Shown piece after piece: positions 41,268 to 52,584 of a stretch of 64,000 nucleotides of DNA. Below the pieces are notes generated by a model, which saw nothing but the letters and a program-made list of their open reading frames with translations, had not been told where the DNA came from and made no database searches. Position 1 is the stretch's first letter. Each line of letters starts with the position of its first letter. The stretch is from Ilyonectria destructans (lineage: Eukaryota > Ascomycota > Sordariomycetes > Hypocreales > Nectriaceae). A program made the translations under genes and the position numbers. Location of the stretch: the NCBI GenBank assembly GCA_020740775.1, contig JAHEWK010000005.1, forward strand, positions 1 to 64,000, written 5' to 3'.

Positions 41268-42377
41268 TCACGAGGCACCTTCCAACCCCGGGGTCTCTGA
41301 AATCCTAAAGACATACTTTACAGCGCTCGCTTTTCCCTCCTTGAGATTTGTAAGGCCTGTTTGGATACCAGCCAATCCACCTAGAACAACCTCATGAGGG
41401 TGTCCTTTAAACCACCCTTCGCTCAAGCCATTCCCAAACAATCTGAAGAAGGAACGGGCCAGGAGTCGAGCACCGCTCTCTGCTCCAATATCTTCATGAG
41501 CGTGCCCGACTCTTGCAACCGACCACTTAATCGTCTTTGGGATGTCGTCATATGTCGTACCTGAAAAGTCGGGTAGCACCAGGCACAGGTTACTATTTTC
41601 AGGTTCGAGAACTTTGACAATATTCATCCAGGTTTTGTTTTCACTGATTGCATCGAAAGCATAGCGGAGAGGTTGACCCTTCAATGCTTGCTTCAGCCCT
41701 TTGACAGTTGCGTCATCACCTTGTCTGTAGTCGACGATCGTGTCCCCCTTGGTTCGATCGATCAAGGTCTCGACAAATTGCGCGCCTCTTCCTGCAACAC
41801 AAATGATTGGGTGGATGTTTGAAAGGCTTGCAAGCTTGATTGCATATGCGCCCACTGCGCCGGAGGCACCATAAATGACGAGGGGCGTCGGCTTCTGGGC
41901 TTTTGTCCATGGGTGGGGAATAGCCAAGCAGTGATAAAGACTGAATGTGGCGGTCATAGCTGATAGGGGGACAGTAGCCGCTTCTAAAGATTGGGGCGTA
42001 AGTATACGACTCAAATCTTGGCAAATATGATTCAACACACCTTCAAAGCTGGTGGTTTTACCAATATGGAATGTCGTCCAGTCCCACGCCAAAGCGTATT
42101 CAGCGTAGCTCCCTCCGGAAGTTCTCATTTGATGGAAAGCAGCGACTCGGTCTCCGACTTTGAACTCGGTGACATCATCGCCGACCTCATGGACGACGCC
42201 GGCAATGTCGTCTCCCTGATTGAACACTCTCCCATACCATGTAGGTCCTTTCCAGTCCTTGGGGTTGCTCCCACTGACAATAACCTTGATTATCAGCTGT
42301 CGAGGGTCTTGGATACTCGGGATGGGCACATCCTGAATAGTGACGATGGGCCCTTCAGCAACCACAGCTTCCTTCAT
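41268..42377 (-). CDS. ToxD-like enoyl reductase / quinone oxidoreductase (MDR family)
   Basis: Two exons, 42377-42041 and 41983-41268, 350 residues. The 57-base intron (GTGTGT...TTTAG) keeps the frame if unspliced, but splicing restores SFEEAATVPLSAMTA. Start is the ATG of MKEAVVAEGPIVTIQDV; the frame upstream opens only from a non-ATG codon. Segments VSGSNPKDWKGPTWYG, GDDIAGVVHEVGDDV, FKVGDRVAAFH, GGSYAEYALA and the NADPH loop VIYGASGAVGAYAIKLA mark the zinc-less medium-chain reductase family that includes ToxD and trans-acting enoyl reductases. It should reduce a C=C bond or quinone with NADPH. A dense group of CGGAC/GTCCG sites lies 170-290 bases upstream, linking it to the cluster. Confidence 0.85.
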   Translation of the reverse strand: MKEAVVAEGPIVTIQDVPIPSIQDPRQLIIKVIVSGSNPKDWKGPTWYGRVFNQGDDIAGVVHEVGDDVTEFKVGDRVAAFHQMRTSGGSYAEYALAWDWTTFHIGKTTSFEGVLNHICQDLSRILTPQSLEAATVPLSAMTATFSLYHCLAIPHPWTKAQKPTPLVIYGASGAVGAYAIKLASLSNIHPIICVAGRGAQFVETLIDRTKGDTIVDYRQGDDATVKGLKQALKGQPLRYAFDAISENKTWMNIVKVLEPENSNLCLVLPDFSGTTYDDIPKTIKWSVARVGHAHEDIGAESGARLLARSFFRLFGNGLSEGWFKGHPHEVVLGGLAGIQTGLTNLKEGKASAVKYVFRISETPGLEGAS

Positions 42378-42546
42378 TGTTGCGAATGAAAAGTACAGAG
42401 TCTGGAGGGGTCTGGAACTTTGCAGGGCCTGTTGGAAGTGAATGAAGTGACGGACACCATTAGTAAATGGACACAGTTGCAATTGCCTGAAACAAAGGAC
42501 TTAAATGATGTGAATTTGGATTAACTATTTCGACATGATTTGGCTT

Positions 42547-42671
42547 CGGACCATGTCCGTGCATTGTCCGCATCGACGGACGGGGTTCCGAAATCCCATA
42601 ACGTGTCACCTCCACATTGAAGCTGAGTGGCCACCCTCGGCTCCTCGGACTGGCGGAAAATAGTCCGGTCC
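42547..42671. promoter_or_regulatory. Dense CGGAC/GTCCG sites upstream of the reductase gene
   Basis: Inverted pair CGGAC-CAT-GTCCG at 42547-42559, everted pair GTCCG-CATCGA-CGGAC at 42566-42581, then CGGAC near 42648 and two GTCCG near 42662-42671. Seven half-sites in 125 bases far exceeds the expectation of well under one for a five-base word. Confidence 0.6.
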
Positions 42672-44320
42672 GGCTCCCTAGTTGGAGAGGGTAATATTAG
42701 CCTTTACTTTACGGAGGGCTCTTTCAAAAGTCTTGTCCAAGCGCTAGCCACAGCAAGCGGCAGGGGGGAGTAAGCTAGGGTCAATTTAGTATAGGGCTAT
42801 TCCCGGGGGTGCTTCTGACCCTTGCGACCCTCGCGATACTTATTTCTGCCTCCCAACTTAATGATATTCTGAATAGCCGAGGAATGGTCTTAACCCAGCT
42901 CTAAATCAAGATCTGCAGCAGCTCCTCCTATACCTACTTTCAAGCTTGAAGAGAATTCTGCCTATTCTTCGGAGTCCCCTTTCTAGTAGTTCTTGTTTTC
43001 ATCTAGAGTCAAGCTGCCTTAATTGCATTAAGATCAGGGGAATCACCACACTAAAGAAGCTGCTGGACCTAATGTGAAATATAAAATATGCTGATTCTTT
43101 TCTCCTTTAAAATGCAAGGGTACTACTTTATATATAATTTACCTTTATACTTTTTATATCTATTATTATTAATAATATAACTAGGAACGTATTTTTACCT
43201 GTATAAGATAATTTAATATAATAAGCTACAGCTATTAAAGTTTAGTTAAGAAAAGATCTATATGCCAGCTATTTTTAAAATTTTCTTAGTTAAAAAGCTA
43301 CTTTTCTTTAATATTATTTCAAATTAGACTAAATTTCTCAATAGAACTCCATACAATTGTCAGGTTGTTCTGGTTTTATAGCTCGCCAACGGAAATTCCT
43401 ACCAGTGTGTATAGAATTCTAGCATTTAATCGGACAGATCGGTATTTGCGATACGCCATACCTACTACAAGGTTTTTTTGGGACTCTATACGCCTACTTA
43501 TACTGCTTATAACGGAATCGCACTCCTCCAGTCCCAAGGAATTGCAAGAATAATTTCATTGGACAAGATCTCTCGGGTCCACAGGCACAGCTTCGAGAGC
43601 ATCCTGCACGACAGACATCAAGCTGACATCGACTACCCAGGCCCTGCTCCAAATCAAGACGAATACTATCATAACACAATTTTTGGTCGGTTTTTTTGAT
43701 ACAGTCGTAAGATTGCCGCTCCGTCTGATGGTCAGTCGCACGGGCGTATTGGCATGGTCTCAGAAAAGGCGAGGAAGGTAGATTTCATCTCTGCGCTATT
43801 TAGTTGCAGCGTTCCTGTTCTGCTGCGGAAATCTGAGGATGGAGACAGTTCCACTTTCATAGGAGAGTGATTCCTTGGTGGATGTATGGACGGGTCAGTT
43901 TTGGAGCATCGTGAGCTTTTAGAAAGGACCTTTGGTATCCGGTAATGGGATGAGAGTGTGCGGTTTCTAGTCTCTGACAACAACCCGCGCGAGCAGTGAG
44001 ACATAGCCATACTGCGGGTATTTGGATTTCAGTTATAAAGGCACCCGATGAATTTGTTCATGTCTTACCTCGTACTTGTCTGTCTAATTTCTTCGTTTGT
44101 TGAGAATATGTCCATTTGGGTGCTAAATTGCTGAGTTTGTAAGGCGTGTACAACAAGGCGCCGAGATACACGGCAAAGTTGAAGTTGGGTCCAGGAAAGC
44201 TTGGCTAGATGGCGAGGCCGATGGGAAAGTCTCGTGGGCTTGCCCAATTTTCAGCGACGACATACTCGCGGAGTAGTAAGGTGACGGCAATATAGTGGCT
44301 GCGCACGGTGTGTTTTACAT
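42672..44320. other. Gene-poor region with AT-rich patch
   Basis: No gene recognised. Sequence at about 43060-43340 is AT-rich and RIP-like. The rest has ordinary composition with only short frames lacking motifs. It separates the catabolic cluster from the broken STAND gene. Confidence 0.45.
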
Positions 44321-44329
44321 TCAGTGAGT

Positions 44330-47250
44330 GCGTTGCTATAACTTCAATAGGTGCGCTTGCTACAAAATGTGACTCAGGGACAAGCCAAAAGACTACTGAG
44401 TTATCCGTAGTGAGTGTAGCTCAGAATAGCGGTTTCCACTCACCGCGGTCAAGGCCATCGATACCAGCACATGCATCGATAAGACGGCTCAAGATCTCCG
44501 TGCGCCCATTGGACGCGGCCCAGTGCATACCTGTCCATCCGTGAGAATTATGCTGGTCTAGGGTATCGCAAACAGGTTGGTTGCCGAGCATCCTTTGAAG
44601 CAGCGACGAAAATCCTCAATAGCATGCTACGTGCAGCATTGAGGTACTGCTAGGTAGGGTATCGATTAGCTCCTGCCAACTGGCTGTCGATTTTGAAACC
44701 AAATGCAGCAGCTGCCAAGAACTGTGCCTGAATTCTTCGTTTTGCAGGAATGCAAACAAGTCCGGCAGCAGCACGTTCTCGACTTGCTTGATGTGGTCGC
44801 CATAATGCCGCGTCGTGTACTTCAGAAAGGGCCTCGTGGTGATAAGGGTCTTGAGATCCTCAACGGACAGACAAGGCCCCTTGGACATTTCAACACTCGA
44901 CATGTACCTCAGACACGCTTTACTGACAGCAACTTGAGACTCTCGTCCGTCCAGCCCCAATTGTCGAAATACAACGTCTTTGGCGGAAGAGTGAACGAGC
45001 TCAACGGTTTGACTCCTCTTATGATGGACTAAGAGGCAAGACACGAGGAGATGATGGTTCTTTCGGTCTGAAGGTCTTCCTTGCCAGAGACGGCGTCCTC
45101 GTCCAAGATTGCAATGGCATGTTGGAGTTCGGTCATATCGGAAGGGCGCCTGGAGTTGCAAACCCAGTGCAAGGCGTGCGTGGCTAGCTCTTGACGGTCT
45201 TGGTCCTGTTGAAAGATCCTGTCAAGTGTATTCTGATAAGCCTCTGCGTAGTTGAGGGGCAGTGTTTCTAGCGCTCCGCGAAGCTTCTTGACGGTCGTTG
45301 CACCGCAGACGAGATCCATCAGTAGTCGGCTCAGTAGGAATATGAACGATCACTTCGATTAGTTCCGTGCGGAAGACGAAAAGTAATATGTCGGGGTGTA
45401 ACTTACGAGCCATTGGCATATTCCGCAAGCTTGGAGCATATTTCTGCTCGAGGTCGTCGGTGAAGACTGCATCATCCAAACCATTATCCTCGTCGAGCCT
45501 CCACTTTACGTAGGTGCAAGAAATGCATCGAGTCCGAATGAACCTGTGGCGGACAGCTCTAGAATCCGAAATCCGGGCGTGGTACTTTTGGAGGAGTCTC
45601 TCCGTCCAGACTTGCAGGTTTCCCCAATGGTAAAGGTCTGGAAGACCCAGGTCGCCGATCAGCTGGAGGTCTTCGTCACTGAGCCAGGGGCAGAGGTCTC
45701 CGGGCAGTTCTTCGGGGCTTTCGGAGCTCTCCATGACTTCTTTTCGACGCCTCGGTAACGAAGATAGACTGAGTTCGAGTCGGAAGCTTTGGAAAACAAC
45801 CGGTGGATTGACGATGACTCTTGAAGATGCTGGTCGCTAAAGAGCTGAGTGGATGGTCGGAGTCGGCGAGATCTTGGGGTGTCTTATAGTCGCATTACTG
45901 TGTGCCTGGGGCGGCCATCCCCAGCGCTAGCTCGCGAGTCGAGGTGTACCGCATCGGACAGAAAGCTTCTAATGGTACGAAGATCTCGACTCGCGATGAA
46001 ACAACATATCGGCCTCGAGGGGTCAAGGGAGGTATTTCAACAGCTTTGAATAATGGGGGAACTCGTCGATCCCGTTCAGGATCAGGTACGAACGGCCAGA
46101 TGTTGATGTGCTATCGCAGATAATACTGATGAGGCCTTTATAAAGCAATGGTGCCTTGTATCTCTTACTCTTTCTGCTGTGAAGATCCAGAGCCAACTTG
46201 GACATGCCCGTAAGTTGAGACAACTGTTGATACCCGAGATGCCGGAGCACATCCACCAGGGATTCTGGTTGATCGTTCCTCAAGGAATGGTAGGCGACCG
46301 TCACATCAGAACGACTGCTCAATGCGTCGTCGGCATTGGTGGCCCTAAGCAAATTCACTGAGAAATTCATTTCGGTGCTTCCGCCATCACTTACGAGAGG
46401 AATGTCTTGCCACATCCCGCTGCAAGTCGTTGGTGTCTTCACACGACGGCAGTGGATGACGGGTTGCTCATACGCGGACCGCAAGCCCACAATAGATTTT
46501 CGGGTTTTGCGGCTTGGCCGTCTCTTCATTTAAGAAAGATAGGAGATTCTAATACTGCCTTCCGGGTACTAGGGCATATTTCTTCGACGATGGGCTCCAG
46601 CGAGATGCATGGAGGATCACATCTTGGCTCAAAACACCTTAGAAGCCCCTCAAACTCGTCGACTGTAACACTGTCAGTGTGGCCAAGCGACGGCTGGACG
46701 GTTCCAGATGGAAAAGAGTACTAGCCATTCTTTATGTCTCAATTGGTGGTAGTTCGCAATAGAGATGGTCCTTAATATTTCTTAGTAATCGAAAGGATTT
46801 TCAATGACACATATTGCTCACAGGTTGTCGGCCACCAATGACGAACTGAACAAGGTGTTAAAAAGATGTAACTGCTGCACTTTGATCGCTGTATCGGCCT
46901 CGGAGAAGGGCCCGGTCAACATCTCAAGCCTGCCGCGGATCCCCCGTTTCTGAAGTTCATCCGACAAAACCGTCTTAAGGGACGTCAATTCAACCTCACA
47001 GTCACGAATAGCCGAGGACGATATTCCCGGTCCAGGGAGAGTGGCGCGCAGATCGGCTGTGCTGACGGCGTCGGAAGCCTGTTGGACCTTGAGAAGCACT
47101 GCAGCGAGGACCGAAAGCTCTTGGATGTAGGAACTCCATGCCTTCGAGGAACCTCTGACGCTCGACGTACTGGAAGCTTAATTGTGACAGCTGTATCGCG
47201 AGACTGACGAGGCCGGCCACGGAGGCTGCCGTGCTCAGCGAATCAGCCAT
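44330..47250 (-). pseudogene. Broken NACHT-ankyrin STAND (NLR-like) gene
   Basis: Starts with MADSLSTAASVAGLVSLAIQLS, the classic N-terminus of fungal STAND proteins, but the frame shifts near 47165. The continuation is readable in another frame as SSYIQELSVLAAVLL and VELTSLKTVLSDELQKRG. Around 46350-46030 a NACHT-like stretch (SDVTVAYHSLRNDQPESLVD, SYLILNGIDEF) survives. Around 45320-44620 a post-NACHT region (TVKKLRGALETLPLNYAEAY, TVELVHSSAKDVVF) is split by another frame change near 45030, and ankyrin-like sequence (GWTGMHWAASNGRTEILSRL) lies near 44530 after a further stop. Several independent lesions make a functional product unlikely. The segment at 45734-45400 is not one I recognise. 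Confidence 0.65.
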
Positions 47251-49347
47251 GTGAGCTTGTCAGATTGGGGTGAATGATGGTGCAGAAGAAGATTGAGCTT
47301 GGGACGGGGCGGGTTGAGAGGGCAAGCAGTTGGCAGCACGAGGATTTCATAACTTATCTAAATATGTACCTAAGCTCATCTCATGCTGGTTGCAGCCAAT
47401 CAAAACCCCACAAACAAATGCACCGCGAGGTGGCTTGTGAAGAAGCGTACCTATTGGGCAGTTATTGATGTGTGTTGGGTCCGGGACGGCTAATTCGATC
47501 AGGGTAGAATGATAAGTGGTCTGGGTCGTGTACCAACTATTATACCACGTGAGATAAGTCCGGAGTCGAGTCACCAATAGGCTCCTGTGACAGCTTATAT
47601 TGTTGTATTTGCCGACAGTCAACCAGACCTTTCTTTGTTAGCGCTATAAGCCCCAGCTTTTGGCTTTGCAGCTGAAAATATCGTTCGTGGCTGGCTCCAA
47701 CCTCTCCCGCCCGGTCCACATTCTGTCAAGGTTCACGATAACTAAAGCGGACTGCCTAAACGGTCTCCGCGTGTCATTTGGTCGTAACAGAGAACCAGGT
47801 TCACCAGCCCACTTGGTAAATTGCTCCACAGATGCCTCTTCCTTTCATTCTGGATTTCTCCGTTCAGTAGATCGCGCCGTTCTACAATTCAGCCACTTTG
47901 TAGACGTAGGATGGAGGGACTAGAGTAATTCGCTCCTAGTTCCAGTTACGGATCTTCCGGAATACCTTAGCTTTTAGCTTAGAGCCTATCATCCGGTTAT
48001 CCGAACCGAAGAAGCGGCGGCTGATTTCCAAAGTTGGAGGAAGCGGCGGCGGTTTTCCCGATTCAAGAGGTGGCGCACTAAGAAGACCAATTAGTGTGGC
48101 TACTACTCCATGGGACTACCCTGTCTGAACGTCAGTGTCGTATTTGGCCTGACTAGGTCAAAGAAGCTTATTGTCTTGGGTGGAGCGGTGCCATGGCTGG
48201 AGCAGGCCGAGAATCGGACGGTTCGGTCACCGTATAGAGAAACGAGATAGAGGAGAGAACGAAAGCGGTATCTCGATATGCGATGCACCGAGGCAGCGTA
48301 GGTTAGATGATTCTGTGGATAGCTCATCTGGAATAATGAACTAAACTAGGTCATCCTCAAGACCTAGCAGCGCAATTAACTCCGGGTCAAAGTGCGACTC
48401 AGTGAATAAGTAAACGCGGTTGAGTGCCTACTCCGTCTGCGATCTCCCTGTCCTACCATATCCCTTCTCACATTAATATTGTATCCATCTGGGAAATGCC
48501 AAATGAACCTACAGACCAAAGAAAGGCAGCACAAACACCTCACGACCCTCACCTCACTTGGGCCTTATCGTGATGGTCGCTCGCTAGCCTACCCGGCCGC
48601 CCCGGAATGTTGCCTTGGCCAGGATTTTGGTTTATCAGATGATCTGATAAGATTAAATGTCCCCTAGTACAGTAATGTAATTGGTTCTGTTATTGTCACA
48701 TCTTGGCAGGTCGACTAAGCAGGGGCCGCTGATGTCCTACCCACAATTGATCCGGATCCCTCGCTCTCCGAGTCGGATCCTTCAACAAGATCGGGGTTCT
48801 GCGCCGTGCCGGGAGGATCCTCGATTAGGATACAACCGTTGATGGTCAATTTCGCTAATGCATGATACACATCCTGCGCTTGGCGTCAGGCGATTCGCGG
48901 CATTTTCTTTTCTTTTACAATGCGTGCATGCTATGGACGGAATGCCCGCTTTCGGAGACGCGCCAAGAACACGAGAGGGAACCGTATGCAACCACTACGA
49001 AGCAACAGAGACGAATTCTGACGAGGGAGTAGCAGCATTGAGGCGCAAGAACGAAGCGCAAGGATGGTTGGCGACGATATTCCGGTGGCGATCCCAAAGC
49101 CAAGACATAGTTAGCCACGACCCTGTCAGTAATTCACAACCCTGTTCATATTGCAACCCTAACATGCGCCTTAAGCAACAGGTTTATGATAAAATACAAA
49201 AATGAATTCTGGAGTATAAGAGTCTGGATTATCCTCATGTTACCAGCAATCCTCTTTCCCTGAGTTCCTCAGTTCCACTGGCCTAGACCTCAAGTACCAT
49301 ACTACCCCATCTAACGAATTAACCTGCCTCCCGATCGCTCCACCAAG
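47251..49347. other. Long intergenic region, no gene seen
   Basis: About 2.1 kb of mixed composition. Short frames exist but none has a motif, signal peptide with Cys pattern, or plausible splicing. No tRNA or repeat array is visible. It ends in the promoter of the small secreted protein. Confidence 0.45.
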
Positions 49348-49797
49348 ATGCGTTCGTTCGTTACCTACACTATCTTGGCTTCTGCCACGCTAGCAGCAGC
49401 CTCGATCGACCCTCGCTTCGAGTTCCCCGACACAGTTCCCGCCATCGAGAGACGTCAGGAGCCCGGCACCCCGTTGTATCAATGTCATGAAGACTGCGGT
49501 AAATAAACGTTCCGACCTGTGCGGTGACAAGAATATGAAATTAACAACACGCTTTTATTAGGCCTTCTCATTACCCTAGGTCGCACTGGTGGTTATTGCT
49601 CTAACGCTGAGTGGAATGAGCGCTATGGCCGTTGCATGAGCTGTGCCAATACCTACAACATCTGGCAGTACTACGGCACCAGCGTCACCAACCTTGCCAA
49701 AGTCTGTGGTCTCACGCCCTCCCCTAGCCCATCAGCGGCTCCGGCAGTCGCTGCTCGTACTGTCGATCGTCGCATTGAGTATCCTTACACCGTCTGA
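49348..49797 (+). CDS. Small secreted cysteine-containing protein, effector-like
   Basis: Two exons, 49348-49498 and 49562-49797, 128 residues. The 63-base intron (GTAAAT...TTAG) splits the codon after CHEDC. The N-terminus MRSFVTYTILASATLAAAS is a clear signal peptide. A dibasic site in IERRQEPGTP suggests Kex2-type removal of a short propeptide. The mature part has at least six cysteines (QCHEDCG, GYCSNAEW, RCMSCAN, KVCGL) followed by a Pro/Ala-rich tail with a second RR. Small size, export and paired Cys fit fungal effector-like proteins. I do not recognise a named family. A truncated second copy of the first exon lies at about 49955-50035, so the gene has been duplicated locally. Confidence 0.78.
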
Positions 49798-49954
49798 TGC
49801 AGAAAGCCGGTTCCTTAGCCTCGCAGCCAAGGACCGGGCTTGATGCCTCAAGCCGTAGGGCCTTGTGAGTCGGAGCCCTTACGGCTTCGACTGTAACTAG
49901 CTAGCTGTGGAAATCATCAATCCTACATACCTTCACTTTGACCTATGTCCCTAC

Positions 49955-50035
49955 CCTTCTCGTATCACCGTCCCATCTATTGAGAAGCGTCAAGAACCCG
50001 GCACCCCTCGGTGCCAATGCCATAAAGATGGTGGT
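49955..50035 (+). pseudogene. Truncated second copy of the secreted-protein exon 1
   Basis: The segment PSIEKRQEPGTPRCQCHKDGG closely matches AIERRQEPGTPLYQCHEDCG of the upstream gene, including the dibasic site. No signal peptide with an ATG and no second exon are found nearby, so it is a fragment left by tandem duplication. Confidence 0.6.
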
Positions 50036-50229
50036 CAGTATCCTCACTTGAGGGTCGAGTTTATCATCGCCTGCTCAACCTGTCAAATGGCGATCACAGC
50101 ATGCGCTGGTTCCTGTACGGCGAGGGGGCCCGATCGGACAAGGCATTAATACGAAGGTGCCATTGACTGCTGTTCATCAAGTGAGACGCTACTTCAATCT
50201 GACAATCCATACCTACCGAGTATCCGCCA

Positions 50230-51055
50230 CGCTCTGCACCAGGTACCTTCTGAGGCTACTCCGTTGGACGTTGAACTGCGAGATGCTTCCGCCAGCGGGG
50301 AGATCGCAGCTATTGTCAACGCACATAATCTCAACACTGCGGATTGCCCCAAAAGTAGTATTCTTCCGTCACGGCAGTCAAGTTCAGTTTGTCCAATTTT
50401 TTTCGCGGCACTACGAGCCTCTTCAGTATTCATTGTTATTTCCCCATGGTACGCTTAGCTGGGGTGTTCCTGGTCTCGGCGATGCTTCTCTGGGAGACTC
50501 GCCTGCTGCGGGAACAGATGTGCTTGCACGTGAAACCTGTGGATTGACTCAGTTGCAGTGGTATCGAGCGATGCTCCTAGCAGAGCCTCGCTTTCTTACC
50601 TTCAGTCTCTCACGTGTGACTATCTGGTCGATATGTACTCAAGGATCGAAGAAACAAATCTTGAGTACCTGAGACCAGCGAGGTTGATGCAATCGTCAGT
50701 TCTCGACTGTACGGCCGATCTACTTGCGTTTGACCATTTGCGCAATAGGCTGCCTGTAACACTCACTGGCTCACGCGTGTGGGCCTTTGATCATGTTGCG
50801 GACGCGTTGGCTCTGGCCCGGCTCTTTGGAAACCAACCTTCTTCATCACCATGACGACGAATCCGGGGTGGCCAGACATAGCGTACACTCTGAAATCGGG
50901 TCAGCATTTCACACACGTGCCTACTGTTGTGTGTCGTACTTTTCACATCCGACTCCAACATCTGAAGGCCTTCATCAAACGCTATTTCACGCGCCTCGTC
51001 TATGCTATCCCTGTGGTTGAGTTTCAGAAACGCGGCCTGCCACACGCACATGCTC
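50230..51055 (+). pseudogene. Helitron Rep/helicase-like fragment
   Basis: Readable in shifting frames: HYEPLQYSLLFPHGTLSWG near 50410-50470, a CDYLVDMYSRIEETNLEYLR stretch near 50610-50670, then from 50851 MTTNPGWPDIAYTL and VVEFQKRGLPHAH. The last is the diagnostic end of the Helitron helicase-like N-terminal domain, which lies just before the rolling-circle replication motifs. At least two frame breaks occur and the catalytic Rep and helicase parts are missing. The similarity stops at about 51055, where GTPase-like sequence begins shortly after. Confidence 0.65.
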
Positions 51056-51084
51056 ACCAAAGTCAGTCTCAGTCTCAACCGCCC

Positions 51085-51593
51085 CCACCCCTTGGATTCT
51101 TTTGACAATGTTTTCGAGAAGGTCAAAAACCTAGCAGATATCCCACTCGCCAGGGCCCAGTGTCATTAGCCTAGTCCCAAGCGCCTCGATAGACCCTGCT
51201 AAACCATGTGCGTCGGAACAGTGGATAGGCGAGGTACGGCACTTCCTGCCAAAGACACCCATCATACTAGTGGGAAATAAGCAAGACCTGGAGCATGATC
51301 CCGGAACCATCGCCTAGTTACGCAAGTATAGTCAACGCCCAGTCACGTACGAAGAGGTCAGTAAAGATGAGTACAGGGGGTGAAGAGTGCCGAGACTAAC
51401 TGGCGAGCGAAACTTGCAGGGCGCTGCTGCGGCAAAGCAGCTTCGCGTGAAGGAATACATTGAGTGCTCGGCCAAGACCGGCGAGGGAGTAAAGGAGGCG
51501 CTCGAGTACGCGGCTCTATTTGCCCTCCAGCCAGATTTGGAAACTAAGTCCTCCCCAGGGTTGTTATGGCGCCTTCTTAGGTATAAGAAATAA
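51085..51593 (+). pseudogene. Rho/Ras-type small GTPase fragment
   Basis: Sequence resembling DSFDNVFEK at about 51093, then after a gap [20 protein letters not shown] with the G4 base-recognition motif GNKQDL (about 51218-51300), RPVTYEE, an intact-looking 63-base intron (51357-51419), and the G5 segment EYIECSAKTGEGVKEALEYA, ending at a stop at 51593. A TAG interrupts the frame at about 51314. The N-terminal P-loop half and the prenylated CaaX end are absent. The intron shows it was copied as DNA. Its position immediately after a Helitron fragment is suggestive of gene capture. Confidence 0.65.
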
Positions 51594-52584
51594 GATAGAA
51601 TATCAGACTCGGCCCGATGAGTCAGTCCTGTGGTCTTCAAGGAGGATTTTAAATCGTCAGATTGATCTGTCCGGAATCATCATCAGCTACTATTAGCAGA
51701 TTGTTCAATTTTAGCTTTTTGAGCTATTGAGGATACGCCGCTATAATAGCTTTTTGGGTGGGCCGTTGGGTCTTTTAGCCTCTCTGTTGCTTATTTCCCC
51801 CACAATATAGATTGAGATGTAATTTATAACAACTTCATGTAGTATTTTACTAAGGTCTTATATACTATACTTCGGACTAAAGTAACCAAGTCGTTGATTA
51901 GCGGATCAATTGCCCAATCGAGGACATTCCGGACACGGGAACAATCCGAAATGATTGATAGCGACTAAAACGGCGGCGATTATGAGCAGGTATTGAATCT
52001 TCATTATCTATATGCGAAGTGGGCCCTCTTTATCCCAAGTACCGGCGTCCTTCCAAATAGGGCATCAGTCCCGGGGTGGGGTGGAAAGGATTGGTTGACT
52101 AGTTGAAGCTTGACGCTTTGCTCTGCCGTTCTATCCGTCTATTGAGGCTAGATGGTCACCAATACGCTCCACCCCCGCATCCCTTTCAGCCTTTAGAGAA
52201 GGATACCGGAAACATGCCTCGGCTCCCTGACCGATCTATTCATCGCCCTAATTCGAATCCGACCCAAACGCGGGGAAGCCAGTCGATGATTGCCAAGCAG
52301 CCAATTACTGCAGTTACGTGTTCATCTCAAACCGAGGATCACACCCACCCTGTAGTTCTAGACCAGCCTTGACCAACCACACACGCGTCGGTCCTCCCGG
52401 AGCCGATTGCGAGTGATATGAAATTTGGTTGTGAGTCGTCAAGACTGACAGCTACTGCCCATAGTTTAAGATCAACATCATAAATAAGGCCCAACCCCCA
52501 GGAGTTCTGTTCACCCAACATCCTCCAAGCCCATTCTTACAATTACTACAACATCTCGGGTAGTGACAAGTTCAGTCCCTCATA
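51594..52584. other. Intergenic region
   Basis: 991 bases upstream of the TRI12-like transporter. No coding segment or RNA gene is seen. Confidence 0.45.

Noticed and set aside
47340..48660. Several short frames in the 47-49 kb gap as genes
   Set aside because: No conserved motif, no Cys pattern with signal peptide, and no supporting splice sites.
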